A DNA stretch of 64,000 bases from Mesotaenium endlicherianum. Lineage: Eukaryota; Streptophyta; Zygnematophyceae; Zygnematales; Mesotaeniaceae. Numbering within the stretch: position 1 is the stretch's first letter; each line of letters opens with the position of its first letter. This document shows positions 33,862 through 43,056 of this stretch, piece after piece. Both the position numbers and the translations under genes were made by a program. The stretch lies in contig WELA01007670.1 of the NCBI GenBank assembly GCA_009602735.1, positions 386,492 through 450,491 of the forward strand. The letters are read 5' to 3'. The notes below the pieces were generated by a model that was not told the origin of the DNA, made no database searches, and worked only from the letters and a program-made list of their open reading frames with translations.

Positions 33862-35193
33862 TCACTGTGAGGACTCCTCTCTTCGCCGTCCCCCCCCCAG
33901 CGAACCAGAGTCCTTATTGCGCGGCGGTGGGGAGGGGGGGCGCGCGCGCGCCTGCGGTGCAGGCCCTGCGCGCTGAGGATGCCACGTCGTGCCGAGCGGG
34001 GCCTGATTGTCATCGTCGGTGGAGTCATCGTCCATATCATCGGCAGGCCGAGGCAGCTCGGGATGCCGGGCTGCGGCGTAGAGAGGCGCCAAGGCCTGCG
34101 TCTGCAGCAGAATCCACGTGAGGACATTGGCGTCGATCGCGTGCCCCAAGAGGCGAATGCGGTTCACCTCAGTGAGACCGTCTACCTGTGTGAGATGCAG
34201 CGGGAAGCCCATGGCATGCTCCATCTCCGCAAGGCGCGGCCTGTCAAACATGCCGGTCTCCAGGGCGATGACCATCCCGCGCTGATCTCCGACGAAGGCG
34301 TCGCTGTCGTAGCGGCTGACAAAAGTCGGCAGCGCGCGAGTGACGTCATGCAGGACCTCACACTGCGCCATGGAGGGATGTGGTAGTGCAGTAACGCGCT
34401 GGGCCAGACGAGGGGCATCGAGGATGGAGTCGACGGTGCGTGGGTGACGTGGATGAGAGGCGGCCAACGCCTCGAGAGTACCCAGCATCGCCAGGTTCGT
34501 GAAGTAGGCGCGGACGCGGTGCGCAAAGAAACCAATCTGGGCAGCGTCGATGACGGCCTCGCGGCCGACGTAGCTGCTGCAAAGAGCGAAGTCGACGCTA
34601 ACATCGGGTCGGTGATGGTGGCGCGCGGCCACGTTCTCCAGGACCCACGCAAGTGTGTGCGGCGGCTGGCGATCCTCAACAATGTTGAGGACGCGGAGCA
34701 AGTGCCAGAAGAGGGCCGTGCGGGGATCGCTGAGCGCCCTGCCATGCCCGGCTCTGGAGAAGCCCTGGCACTCCCAACCGGCAATGACGAGGTCAATGGG
34801 CCCAAGGCGGATGACATGCTCGACGGTGATGTCGCGGATGCCCATGGGCCAGTCTGTCTGAGCGCGGCGAAATGCGTGCGCGGGAAGGAGGTCTGGGAAT
34901 CGCTCGTGGCACAACGCCATCTGCCGACGGGCCACCTGCTGGGCCTTGGGATCGAGATCGACGTAGACGTAGCGGCGCACAGGGATGCCGGCCTGTAAGG
35001 TTGCGAGCAACCCGGTGGCGATGCCGGCGAAGAGCTTGATGAGGACGATGCCGCCGGGCCGCTCGTCTAGAGCGTCTGCGCAGATAGGAGTCGGAAGTGG
35101 GCGACACCCCATTGCGGGGGTGCCGGGCTGAGCGGGCGGCGGGAAGGTACGCTCAGCGCTGTGCTGATGTGGCGCCATGGAGAGGGCGGCCAC
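33862..35193 (-). CDS. D cytosine-5 DNA methyltransferase, DNMT3-like
   Basis: Open for 443 codons. Motif I LIKLFAGIATG (residues 51-61) binds S-adenosylmethionine; VYVDLDPKA (76-84) is the acidic ribose contact; motif IV is VIAGWECQGFSRAG with the candidate catalytic Cys142 (34768-34770); motif VI WVLENVA (183-189); motif VIII FAHRVRAYFTNL (223-234); motif IX-like AEMEHAMGFPLHLT (322-335); motif X NRIRLLGHAIDANV (344-357). Order and the AHR-RAYF-TNL and GFP-H-T patterns resemble DNMT3 or its plant relatives. Glu replaces the usual Pro before the Cys. A Pro-rich tail follows. It shares a frame with RT downstream. The first ATG in the open stretch is used as start; a polyprotein reading would begin further upstream. 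Confidence 0.88.
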   Translation of the reverse strand: MAALSMAPHQHSAERTFPPPAQPGTPAMGCRPLPTPICADALDERPGGIVLIKLFAGIATGLLATLQAGIPVRRYVYVDLDPKAQQVARRQMALCHERFPDLLPAHAFRRAQTDWPMGIRDITVEHVIRLGPIDLVIAGWECQGFSRAGHGRALSDPRTALFWHLLRVLNIVEDRQPPHTLAWVLENVAARHHHRPDVSVDFALCSSYVGREAVIDAAQIGFFAHRVRAYFTNLAMLGTLEALAASHPRHPRTVDSILDAPRLAQRVTALPHPSMAQCEVLHDVTRALPTFVSRYDSDAFVGDQRGMVIALETGMFDRPRLAEMEHAMGFPLHLTQVDGLTEVNRIRLLGHAIDANVLTWILLQTQALAPLYAAARHPELPRPADDMDDDSTDDDNQAPLGTTWHPQRAGPAPQARARPPSPPPRNKDSGSLGGGRRREESSQ

Positions 35194-35944
35194 AGCACGA
35201 TCTGCGTAGTCACGCGTAAGGCTGGGGATGCGGTCAGTGAGCGGCTGCGGATGCTCCTCCCGTGCGTGGTCTTGGTAGGTGCGTCACCGCAGGCGCGCAT
35301 CCTGCAGGGCTGTCGGAGAGACAGCGCGGGCCTGACGTCGGGCCAAGGCCACGCACAGCTGCTGCCACCTGTCGCGCTGGGCGCGGTCAGTCTGGTGCGA
35401 GGCCGCGTGGGTCAGATGGGCGCTGATAGACGGGGTCGTGCGGGGTGGCTCGCGTACGCTGAGCCTGGGCGCTGGCTGCTGTATGGAGTGTGCCAGCGCT
35501 AGAGGAGGCCGCGGCAGCCCGGCTCGTCGCAAACAAATGCGCGATGCGGCGACACTCGTGGCTTGTCGAGCAGTTGTGTGACACTGGTCGGCTGGGTCCA
35601 GCGGCGTCGGTCCGAGCCCTGCTGGGCCAGTCGTGAGTCATGGGCTGGCTGGGTGCGCTGAAACCGGGCGGACCAGTAGGTGCGCGCTGCCTGCGTGCCG
35701 TAGGCGCAGCTGGCGGGGGCTCCGCGCTGAGTACCTCGACGGATGCTTCTGGCAGTCGCTCCCACTGTGTCTCCTCCTCACTCTTGAGGGACTGGTCGTC
35801 AGATCTGCCAAGAGAAGCTGCCTGCCGCATGACGTCGTCCTCGAATGCCGTGGTGCGAGGCCAAGTCTCGCCGGTCTTATGCGAGGCGTCGTGAGGGGGC
35901 AGCTGAGAGTCCATACTGTGATGAATGGCCACGCCAACAGGCAC
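35194..35944 (-). pseudogene. D spacer between protease and methyltransferase
   Basis: Two overlapping open stretches: 35387-35944, in frame with the protease after a single TAG at 35981-35983, and 35284-35532, in frame with the methyltransferase after a TGA at 35284-35286. Gln/Arg/Ala/Pro-rich, no recognised domain. A frame change between 35390 and 35530 is needed to join protease to methyltransferase, from mutation or from programmed shifting. Confidence 0.55.
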
Positions 35945-37255
35945 GTCGTGGCGAATGCGGACGTCGGTCCTCGCGGACGGCTAGCCGCGAGAGGCCGAGA
36001 ACCCCTGATGAGCCGTAGGCGCTGCGACCGCACCGCAAGCAAGGGCGGCGGCAGCGATGGCTGTGCTGGCCGTGGCGAGGGCCTCAGTGGCATTGTCCGC
36101 CATCTGCCGCATCATCGCGCTGTGGGCAGTGCAGATGCGGATCTGCTCCCTGGCCTGGGCTGCCAAGACATCCGCCTGCTGCTGCGGCGCGAGGTGGAGC
36201 TCGGCACTAGGTAGGTCCGGCTCCTCATCCTGTGGCTCGAGCAGGTCCACCCCCACAGAGATCTCCTCGTCCTCGGGCCCGTCCTTATTGGTCTTGACCA
36301 CTGGCCGGCCATCGCCCAGCCCCATGAAAACATATAGAGCGGACACTGCTGGGCTGCGATCGACAATGTCAAGGGGCAAGGATGCTGTGCGCGTACCCCC
36401 TGTCCTCCAGTTGGGACGATAGAAGACGCGCTCCGCCCAGTTGTTGACTGCGGCGCCAATGGGAAAGAGCACGTCCTGCCCTAAGAGCACATCAAAGGAC
36501 TCGGAAGGAGTGACGAGTGCGTGCCGATGGATGGTTGTCTCGTCTGCCGTGCCAGGGCGCAGAGTGAACAGTAGCGCCAACCTCGTGCGGCCGGCGACGG
36601 TCTCAGACGTGCCAGCGGCGGTGTTAATGCGCGTCGGAGAGTCCTCCAAGTCGGCGGAAGAGAGTCCCAGCTGACGAAAGTAGCGGAGGCTGATGAGAAC
36701 CGCCTGCGCGCCTGTGTTGAACATGATGCGCTGCGGCGCCTGGGTGTTGATGAGCACGATCCCCTGCAAATTATCCAAAAACGCGGCGTTAGGAGTGCTG
36801 ATCATCCTGCGCTCATGCGCAGAGCGCGCGGGCGCGGATCGCACCGCGGTGGCGACATCGACCGTCGGCCTCCTGGCGGCGGTGCGCAGCGTGGCTCTGC
36901 GCGACTGGAGCATCAGCTGAGCGGCCTCCCTCGTTGCCTCCATGGAGACGCTGAGCTCTGCAAAGGAGACCGCCGGCATGCGGTGCAATGCTAGAGAGAT
37001 GACCTCGGCGCTGAGCTGCACCGTCGTCATAGGCGAAGCGAGCGCATGTGGCGTCAGCTCTGCTGAGGTCGTGGAGGGCTCTAGGATGCGGAAGGAACGG
37101 GGCAGCCGCGGTGCCTCCTCCGCCCGGCGTCCCTGGTCTGGCCCGGCGTGCTTCTGCGGAACAACGGGCCGACTGGTCGGTGCTACGAGCGTGTGCTCGC
37201 GACTCGCGCGCCCGATTGCGGAGCGGTTGCCGAGTGGCTGCGCGCGTGCGCAGCA
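35945..37255 (-). pseudogene. D retropepsin-like domain
   Basis: The frame contains RIMFNTGAQAVLI (about 36690-36730) and FDVLLGQDVLFPIGA (about 36460-36500), matching the D-T/S-G loop and the ILG-D-L motif of retropepsins. The catalytic Asp is Asn (36716-36718), again a G-to-A change. Upstream sequence toward the gap (MTTVQLSAEVISLALHRM) is unrecognised. Stops at 35981. Confidence 0.7.
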
Positions 37256-37527
37256 NNNNNNNNNNNNNNNNNNNNNNNNNNNNNNNNNNNNNNNNNNNNN
37301 NNNNNNNNNNNNNNNNNNNNNNNNNNNNNNNNNNNNNNNNNNNNNNNNNNNNNNNNNNNNNNNNNNNNNNNNNNNNNNNNNNNNNNNNNNNNNNNNNNNN
37401 NNNNNNNNNNNNNNNNNNNNNNNNNNNNNNNNNNNNNNNNNNNNNNNNNNNNNNNNNNNNNNNNNNNNNNNNNNNNNNNNNNNNNNNNNNNNNNNNNNNN
37501 NNNNNNNNNNNNNNNNNNNNNNNNNNN
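37256..37527. other. Assembly gap of 272 N
   Basis: Unresolved bases in a very GC-rich stretch between gag and protease of D. Confidence 0.99.
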
Positions 37528-38252
37528 CAGCCTGCCGCAAGGCCTGCCGCGCAGCCAGTCGCGGGTTTGGCCGCAAAAATTGTGGACCCCGGCGCGTGTG
37601 CAGCTGCGGCTGCAGCAGCTGCTGGCGCGGTTGTGGCTGCCAGGAGGCTTCCAGGTGGCGCCCCCTGGTGGCTGCTGGGGCCGAGGGGCAGGGTCACCGG
37701 ACCGGTGGTGCCGTCTATCTTGGCTGCCCCGGGTAAATTTTGCAGCGCCCTCCCCCCGATGCGCGCGTGTGAGCCAGCGTGCGTGCGTGCATGCAGCTGT
37801 CGGCAGAGGCGGCCCCGCCTGCCGTGCACGTGCCACGTAGCGGGTTCTGCTGGAGCCTGCTGTCTACAGCAGCCAGCGGGGACCGGCTGTCTCTGCCTGT
37901 GCGCAGAGTTGCGCACGGGCGTGCCGCACGGACGCAGAGGCCGGAACAGCTGTAGCCGTGCACGCCGCCGGGTGCCCCCGTTCGTGCCTGCCAGCTGTCG
38001 CTACGCGGGCTGACGGGAGGCCTGCTGGTGCCAGCAGGGAAGCGCAAGCCAGGGGCTCTGTCGGGGCCTCGGCTGGCGTGCGGGCTGGCCCGCGTGCGCG
38101 CGAGCTTGCGCCGGTAGATGGCGCAACCGCGCAGTCGTGCAGCCTGCCATCCGGCAGTCTGTCGGGACTGCGCTGTCGCTGTCGACAGCTGTCAGAGCGG
38201 GGCGCACAGGGCTAGCTTCCTGTGCGGGCGCCTGCAGCTCATGCAGCGGGCG
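37528..38252 (-). other. D GC-rich region between gag and protease
   Basis: Strongly GC- and CpG-rich with open stretches in several frames on both strands, none with a recognised domain. From position it is probably the gag-pro linker, but I cannot choose a frame. Confidence 0.4.
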
Positions 38253-39720
38253 CTACGTCGTAACACGGACGTGCGCGGGGCTGCGGTGCTGCCGCTGAGC
38301 CTGATTGTGCGCTGAAGCTGTGCGTGCGCCAGCTGTCAGTGCCGTGGCGTAGGACGGTGGAGCGGACGCGAGGAGTGCTCCGCACGCGTCATAGTTATCG
38401 ACGTCGACGAGGCCACGGAGTCTAGCAATCTCCGCGTTGGCCTCCAGGAGGGCGTCGCTGACGTCGTCGAAGCTGCAGTAGTCGGCTCCAGGCATCAATG
38501 CGGCGTCTGTCGTGGCCGTAGCTGCTGTCATCGCGGGGCGGCCACCCGTACGAGGGTTGCGTGCGCCTCGCTGTCCTGCTGAAGGCGTAGGGCCGTCGCG
38601 AGCGCGTCCGTTCTCGACATCGCTTCTCCTGCAGACAAACGATCTGCAGGTGGCCGGCCTTGCCACAATAGGTGCAGTCGCCGGGCTTGCCATTCTGCGC
38701 GAGAGTGCAGATCTGGCGTGAGTGGCCCGTCTTCCTGCAGGACCAGCAGGGATCGCTCGTGGTGGCAGCCATGGGAATGCGGCCACGCGTAGCTCCGCGC
38801 TGCTGCGTCTGCTGGGGCAGCTGAGAGCGCTGAGGCTGCTGCTGCTGCGACTGGGGCTGGCGGGCAGGCGTCGTGCGCGTCGTAGAAGACGGCAGCACTG
38901 AGGCCTCCTGGCGCACGCCCGTGGATGCTAAGCCCACACGATCGCTAATGTTGCTCCGCGGGGCGGCCAAGCTCTGCTTCTCAACGGAGAGGTAGGCCTG
39001 CTCCAGAGAATACTCTGAACCGTGGCGGTCGATGAGGGGGACTACGGCCCTCTCCCTCAGACGCGGCTCGACGGCTCGCAAGAAGATCTCCACGGCCTCC
39101 TGGTCAATGACAGTGCCGACATTGCAGCGGAGGTGCACCAAGCGGCGGTACATCATGCGGATAGTCTCGTTCTTGCGTCGGAAGAAATGGTGCAGCTCGT
39201 ACACCTTCTCGTCAGTTGCAGCCTGGAACTCTGTCTTCAGGATGTTCCAAAAGGCTTGCACTGGATCAGCTAGCAGGGTCGCCACTGGTGGGTCACCCAC
39301 AAGCTCAGTGCGGGTCCGGAGCTCGGCCTCCTTCTCACGGAAGGTGTCGCGGGCCTCGTGCAAGAGGTAGCACATAAGCGTGTCAAAGACGTCGCGCTTA
39401 GTCAGCGTGGGTGTCTTGAGCTTTGCAGCCGTGAAGTCAGCCTGAAACTCCGAGATGGTATCTTCCAGATCACAGGTGCCTGGCCTACCGCTGAAGCGGT
39501 AGGCAGACCTGTCAGTCTTGACCTCGTGGTCACCTGCCATGGGATACCAGAAATCGTACTGAGCCCACTGGGGAGATGGCTCAGAAGCAACTGCTGTGTG
39601 CTAGAGAGCAGGTTGCTCTTCTTCGGCGGGTTCAGTGATAGTGGTAAGATCTGAGTCTGAGTCTTCTCCAATAACCCCTTCGTAGTATGGCTGATAAGAA
39701 AGCCCACTACGGGTAGGCAT
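38253..39720 (-). pseudogene. D Gag
   Basis: The frame can start at MPTRSGLSYQPYY (39718-39720), is broken by TAG at 39601-39603, and continues as a 372-codon piece from MAGDHEVKTDRSAYRFSG (39540). A capsid-like region (DPVQAFWNILKTEFQA, YRRLVHLRCNVGTV) and a Gln-rich segment precede two zinc knuckles, CWSCRKTGHSRQIC and CTYCGKAGHLQIVC. A frameshift near 38620 leads into a 38253-38600 tail with a helical ALLEANAEIARLRGLVD stretch. The other families here have one knuckle each. Confidence 0.8.
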
Positions 39721-39838
39721 ACGCTGAAGATTCTGATTGCGTGCAGGCAAAGAGAGATCTTTTAGGAGTAAGAAATGTGTACTCTCCAGAGTGAGCACCT
39801 CAAGACTGTAATCTGGTAGGAAAACAACTAATGGAGTA

Positions 39839-40784
39839 TGGTTCAAAAGATCACTGGAAGCACACCATGATCTTCAGAGTAGTCCTATGGCAAGGGCTTA
39901 AGCTGTGACTTTGCTCACCACTTGTGAAATTCTTCAAGTGACTGGAAGCCTGGAGGGCTTGCTCTTCACAAGAGAGTAACTAAGTGGTCCTGAAAACACA
40001 AGAGATAAAGTGTAAGCTTTATTAATAATCTTTGTTACATACACCTGGCATAATGGACTTCTAAAAGATGTCTCTTCTAGGGACATCTCTAGTACTTATA
40101 CTCCTGGAAATCCGGCGGGGTATGCGGCGGATCCAGTGCATGTAGTCACTCTAGGAGGCTCTCCTATGTCCACTAATGTGTACAAGGCATGTACTAGCAC
40201 TCTTATAGGCTAAGCATAACTCAAACCAATCAAAGCAAGGTGCGTAGGATATGCTACGTGTCCCTCATTGGCCGAGCTTACCTTGGGTGATTCTACCTAG
40301 ATAGCGCCTGAAAAGTGGATCTAGAAAATGAGGAAGCTTCCTCTAGGAGTAGGTGATGCAGTCACCAAGTTATAGCCTCAATGATGCACATATACTATGG
40401 AAATGCAAAGCTTATGTAGGCTAAGGGGCTCGCGGATTTGTGCGCACAAAGCTTGGGGTCACGAAGAGCCAACAATGTCACCTTTGGGGACATTGAGTCA
40501 CAAATTGGGCCTTGGGAAAGTTCCGCTAGGGACCGGTAGGTGACGCGGACTAGATCGCACCTATCTCGCTTGATACTTGACCAAATGACGCGAATTGGTG
40601 TCATTCGGAAGATGCTTCGACGCGCTACACGTTGGTCACTTGGAAATCTAGAAAAGGTCAACATACGGATGCGTAAAGTCAATGCAAAGTTGGCCTTCCT
40701 AGGTTGATGTTCTGCACATGTGGAGCTTGGTTTTTATACGACAACCTCGACTCAATAAATCATGACACCTATCGTACAGTGACA
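39839..40784 (-). repeat. D 5' LTR (approximate limits)
   Basis: Partner of 29869-30816. On the minus strand it would begin TGTCACTGTACG and end AACCA. The TATA-like TATAAAAACC at 40729-40738 would lie only about 50 bases inside, an unusually short U3 if the limits are right. Confidence 0.68.
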
Positions 40785-40826
40785 CCCTAGCCATGGACAA
40801 TGGGGGATCCCACTGAGTACCCGCGC
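40785..40826. other. Spacer between D and B3
   Basis: 42 bases ending in CGCGC (40822-40826), the B3 target duplication. Removing B3 joins this spacer to the E-derived sequence at 49539. Confidence 0.6.
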
Positions 40827-41543
40827 TGTAATGAATCAGTATATTAGTGGATATAATATTCATTTAAATATTTAATTAAGTTCAGCCTGCTGAACTTTAG
40901 TTAATAGTCAGTCTGCTGGACTTTACATAATTATCAGTTTAATGACTCAGTAAAAAGCAGCAGGCTGAAAGTCCATATAAGTCAGCTTGCTGACACATTC
41001 TTTGACAACAAGCTGACTTTCGTACTCGGTAGCATCGAACTGCCTTGATATGCATCTAAGTGCAATATGCTAGATGAATAGCCAGATGACATCCCTATGA
41101 TGGATGGCTATTCGGGATGATGGGAGATGGCGGTGGATTTGGTTAACCGAGGTCCTACCAATGTGGTTAACTCCCGGGTAGGCGGTGCCATCGCACTGAC
41201 CGTTGAACAGTAAACTCATTCCATGTACATATGCTAGGCATTGCTCTCGAGTTCGGCATTCGGAAACGAGGCCAACTCTCTTGTACAGCTTACTGAGAGA
41301 GATCTGAATCCAAGGCGAGAAGCCATTGATACGCACTGTCTTCTAACCTTGCTTATGTATGAGTTTACTGATTTGCATTATTGATGCTAGTTTACTCTCA
41401 TTTGACTGACGAGTATTATTCACTGCTAGTGCGTTGTCCTTTTGCCGTTTAAACAGTTAACGGAAAGTACCATAAAGATTACTTGCTGATATAAAGATCT
41501 TTATTAATTGTTAATCGCCTATTTGGTAAGTCGATTCATTTCA
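40827..41543 (+). repeat. B3 5' LTR
   Basis: 717 bp, TGTAATGAATC...TTCATTTCA. TATAAAG at 41490-41496 is a possible TATA box; GGTAAGTC (from 41525) resembles a 5' splice site, although it lies very close to any start site set by that TATA. Confidence 0.94.
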
Positions 41544-41544
41544 G

Positions 41545-41556
41545 TGGTATCGGAGC
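41545..41556 (+). other. Primer binding site, B3
   Basis: TGGTATCGGAGC one base after the LTR; tRNA-Met type. Confidence 0.85.
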
Positions 41557-41577
41557 AGTTATCACAGTCTTCTTTGT

Positions 41578-43056
41578 ATGGTAAGGACAAGGTCTCAAAC
41601 TAGCAACTCCCGAGACATGGAGAACCAGGATAACGAGAATGTCGAAAACCAGGCGGAAAGCCATGTAGCGGGAAACCGTACCTATTCGGAAGCAGTAGCG
41701 GATACTGCAGCTAGGGAGGCTGCAGATGAGGCAGCTGCTATTGCCTCAGTCGCAGCTCAGCAAGCTGAGGAGGAGATAGCCAGACTAGAAGCTGAACAAG
41801 TAGCAAAGGCCGCTGAAGATATACAAAGGAGGGAAGGACAGCCAGCTGACGAGCGCACTGTTGAAGAACTTATGGCATCACGGGCCAATGTTCTGAACCC
41901 ACCTCCTGCCGTACAACACAATGTACCCTCAGGTCAAATACGTGACCGGCTGAATGCGGCAGGAATTGCTGCTGCAGGAGCAAGAGGGATTGTTGAGGAC
42001 AGTACTCAGCGAGTAGATGCCAATGCTGCTGCTGCATTTGCTAATCTACCACCCCAAAATGTAGACTTGGGAGCATTGTTCGTTCAGATGCAGTCGCAAA
42101 TGGCGACCATGTATCAGTCCCAGCAGGAGGACAAAAGAATCATAATGTCCCTACTCCGGGACAGAGACCAACTGGGGTCTCACACCACTAGTGGTGGTGG
42201 CCGAGGGCCTAGTAAGCCCAAGCCGAAACCTCCCCAGGACTATGATCCTGAGGGAAACAGAAAATATTACCTGATCAAGTTTCTCGCGGATGTTGAGCAG
42301 TGGCTGGAGAACTACCCAGAACTGCAAGATTACGAGAAGGTCAGGCACACCGGTGCGCTACTGAAAGGCAGTGCCGCAGACTGGTGGCTTTACTGGAAGG
42401 AAGAGCGTAAGGCTCGGCATCTCGGTAACCCTATGTGGGTAGAGTTTGTCGAGAAGTTGCATGAGAAGTTTGATGTCATCAACCAGCAGGAGAAAGCTAT
42501 CTATGCGATGATCTCCCTGACACTGAAGCAGACCACTTCAGTTGCTGAGTTTGCTCAAAAGTTCCAAGAGAACATGATGAAGCAGCCTGATTTGCCAGAA
42601 CGGTATAGGATAGCATACTTCAGGTATGGCTTGAAATCCGAGGTCTCTGGTCATTTTGCTGAGAAAAAGTATGAGAAACTGGCTGACTTGATCCAGGATG
42701 CTGACGCCTGGGATCAGCAGCAGTTCAATCACAAGCGCCAGAGTAACGCTTTGGTGTCTAAGATTGTCAAAAAGCCCCACGGTTCCTACAATGCAGTTGA
42801 AGGAGACCAGGCTGAGGATAATCAGGGTGATGAATATGAGTATGAGTACAATGCTATTCACTCTAAAGGTAGAGGTGGTTCCTCTTGAGGTGGCTATGGA
42901 AGAAGTGGTGGTAGGACTAAGCCGAGACCAGCCTCAGCAAAATCCACTTGCTACCATTGTCAGCAGAAAGGCCACTACAGAGAACAGTGTCCAGTCAAGC
43001 ACCTGCCCAAGGTCGAGAGAAAAGATCAGCCTTTAAAAGACAGCAACAGTCAGTAA
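41578..43056 (+). pseudogene. B3 Gag
   Basis: 493 codons from MVRTRSQTSNSRDM to DSNSQ with a single TGA at 42886-42888 where B2 has CGA (a C-to-T change at a CpG). The N-terminal third is Ala/Glu/Gln-rich, probably helical; the middle is capsid-like (WLENYPELQDYEKV, KFDVINQQEKAIYAM); the C-terminal part has an Arg/Gly-rich stretch and the knuckle [14 protein letters not shown]. The stop cuts off the knuckle. Confidence 0.88.

Larger units (their letters stand above)
29869..40784 (-). mobile_element. D: GC-rich Ty3/gypsy element with DNA methyltransferase and PHD finger
   Basis: Two direct repeats of about 945 bp (29869-30816 and 39839-40784) flank an internal region reading on the minus strand as gag with two zinc knuckles, a gap, retropepsin, linker, cytosine-5 DNA methyltransferase, RT, RNase H remnant, integrase and PHD finger. 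The internal region is visibly richer in G, C and CpG than its neighbours. The left repeat abuts the B2 LTR with only GTA between, and no target duplication is seen. Exact LTR ends are uncertain, and I could not find a convincing PBS. Confidence 0.85.

Noticed and set aside
33862-35193. Methyltransferase as a host gene hit by retroelements
   Set aside because: It shares the reading frame with RT through a Pro-rich linker and lies in the fixed gag-pro-pol order between LTR repeats. A single copy cannot exclude it fully, but the retroelement reading is simpler.
37048-38013. Long plus- and minus-strand frames across the N gap
   Set aside because: They are open only because N codons are not stops; there are no domain motifs on either side in those frames.
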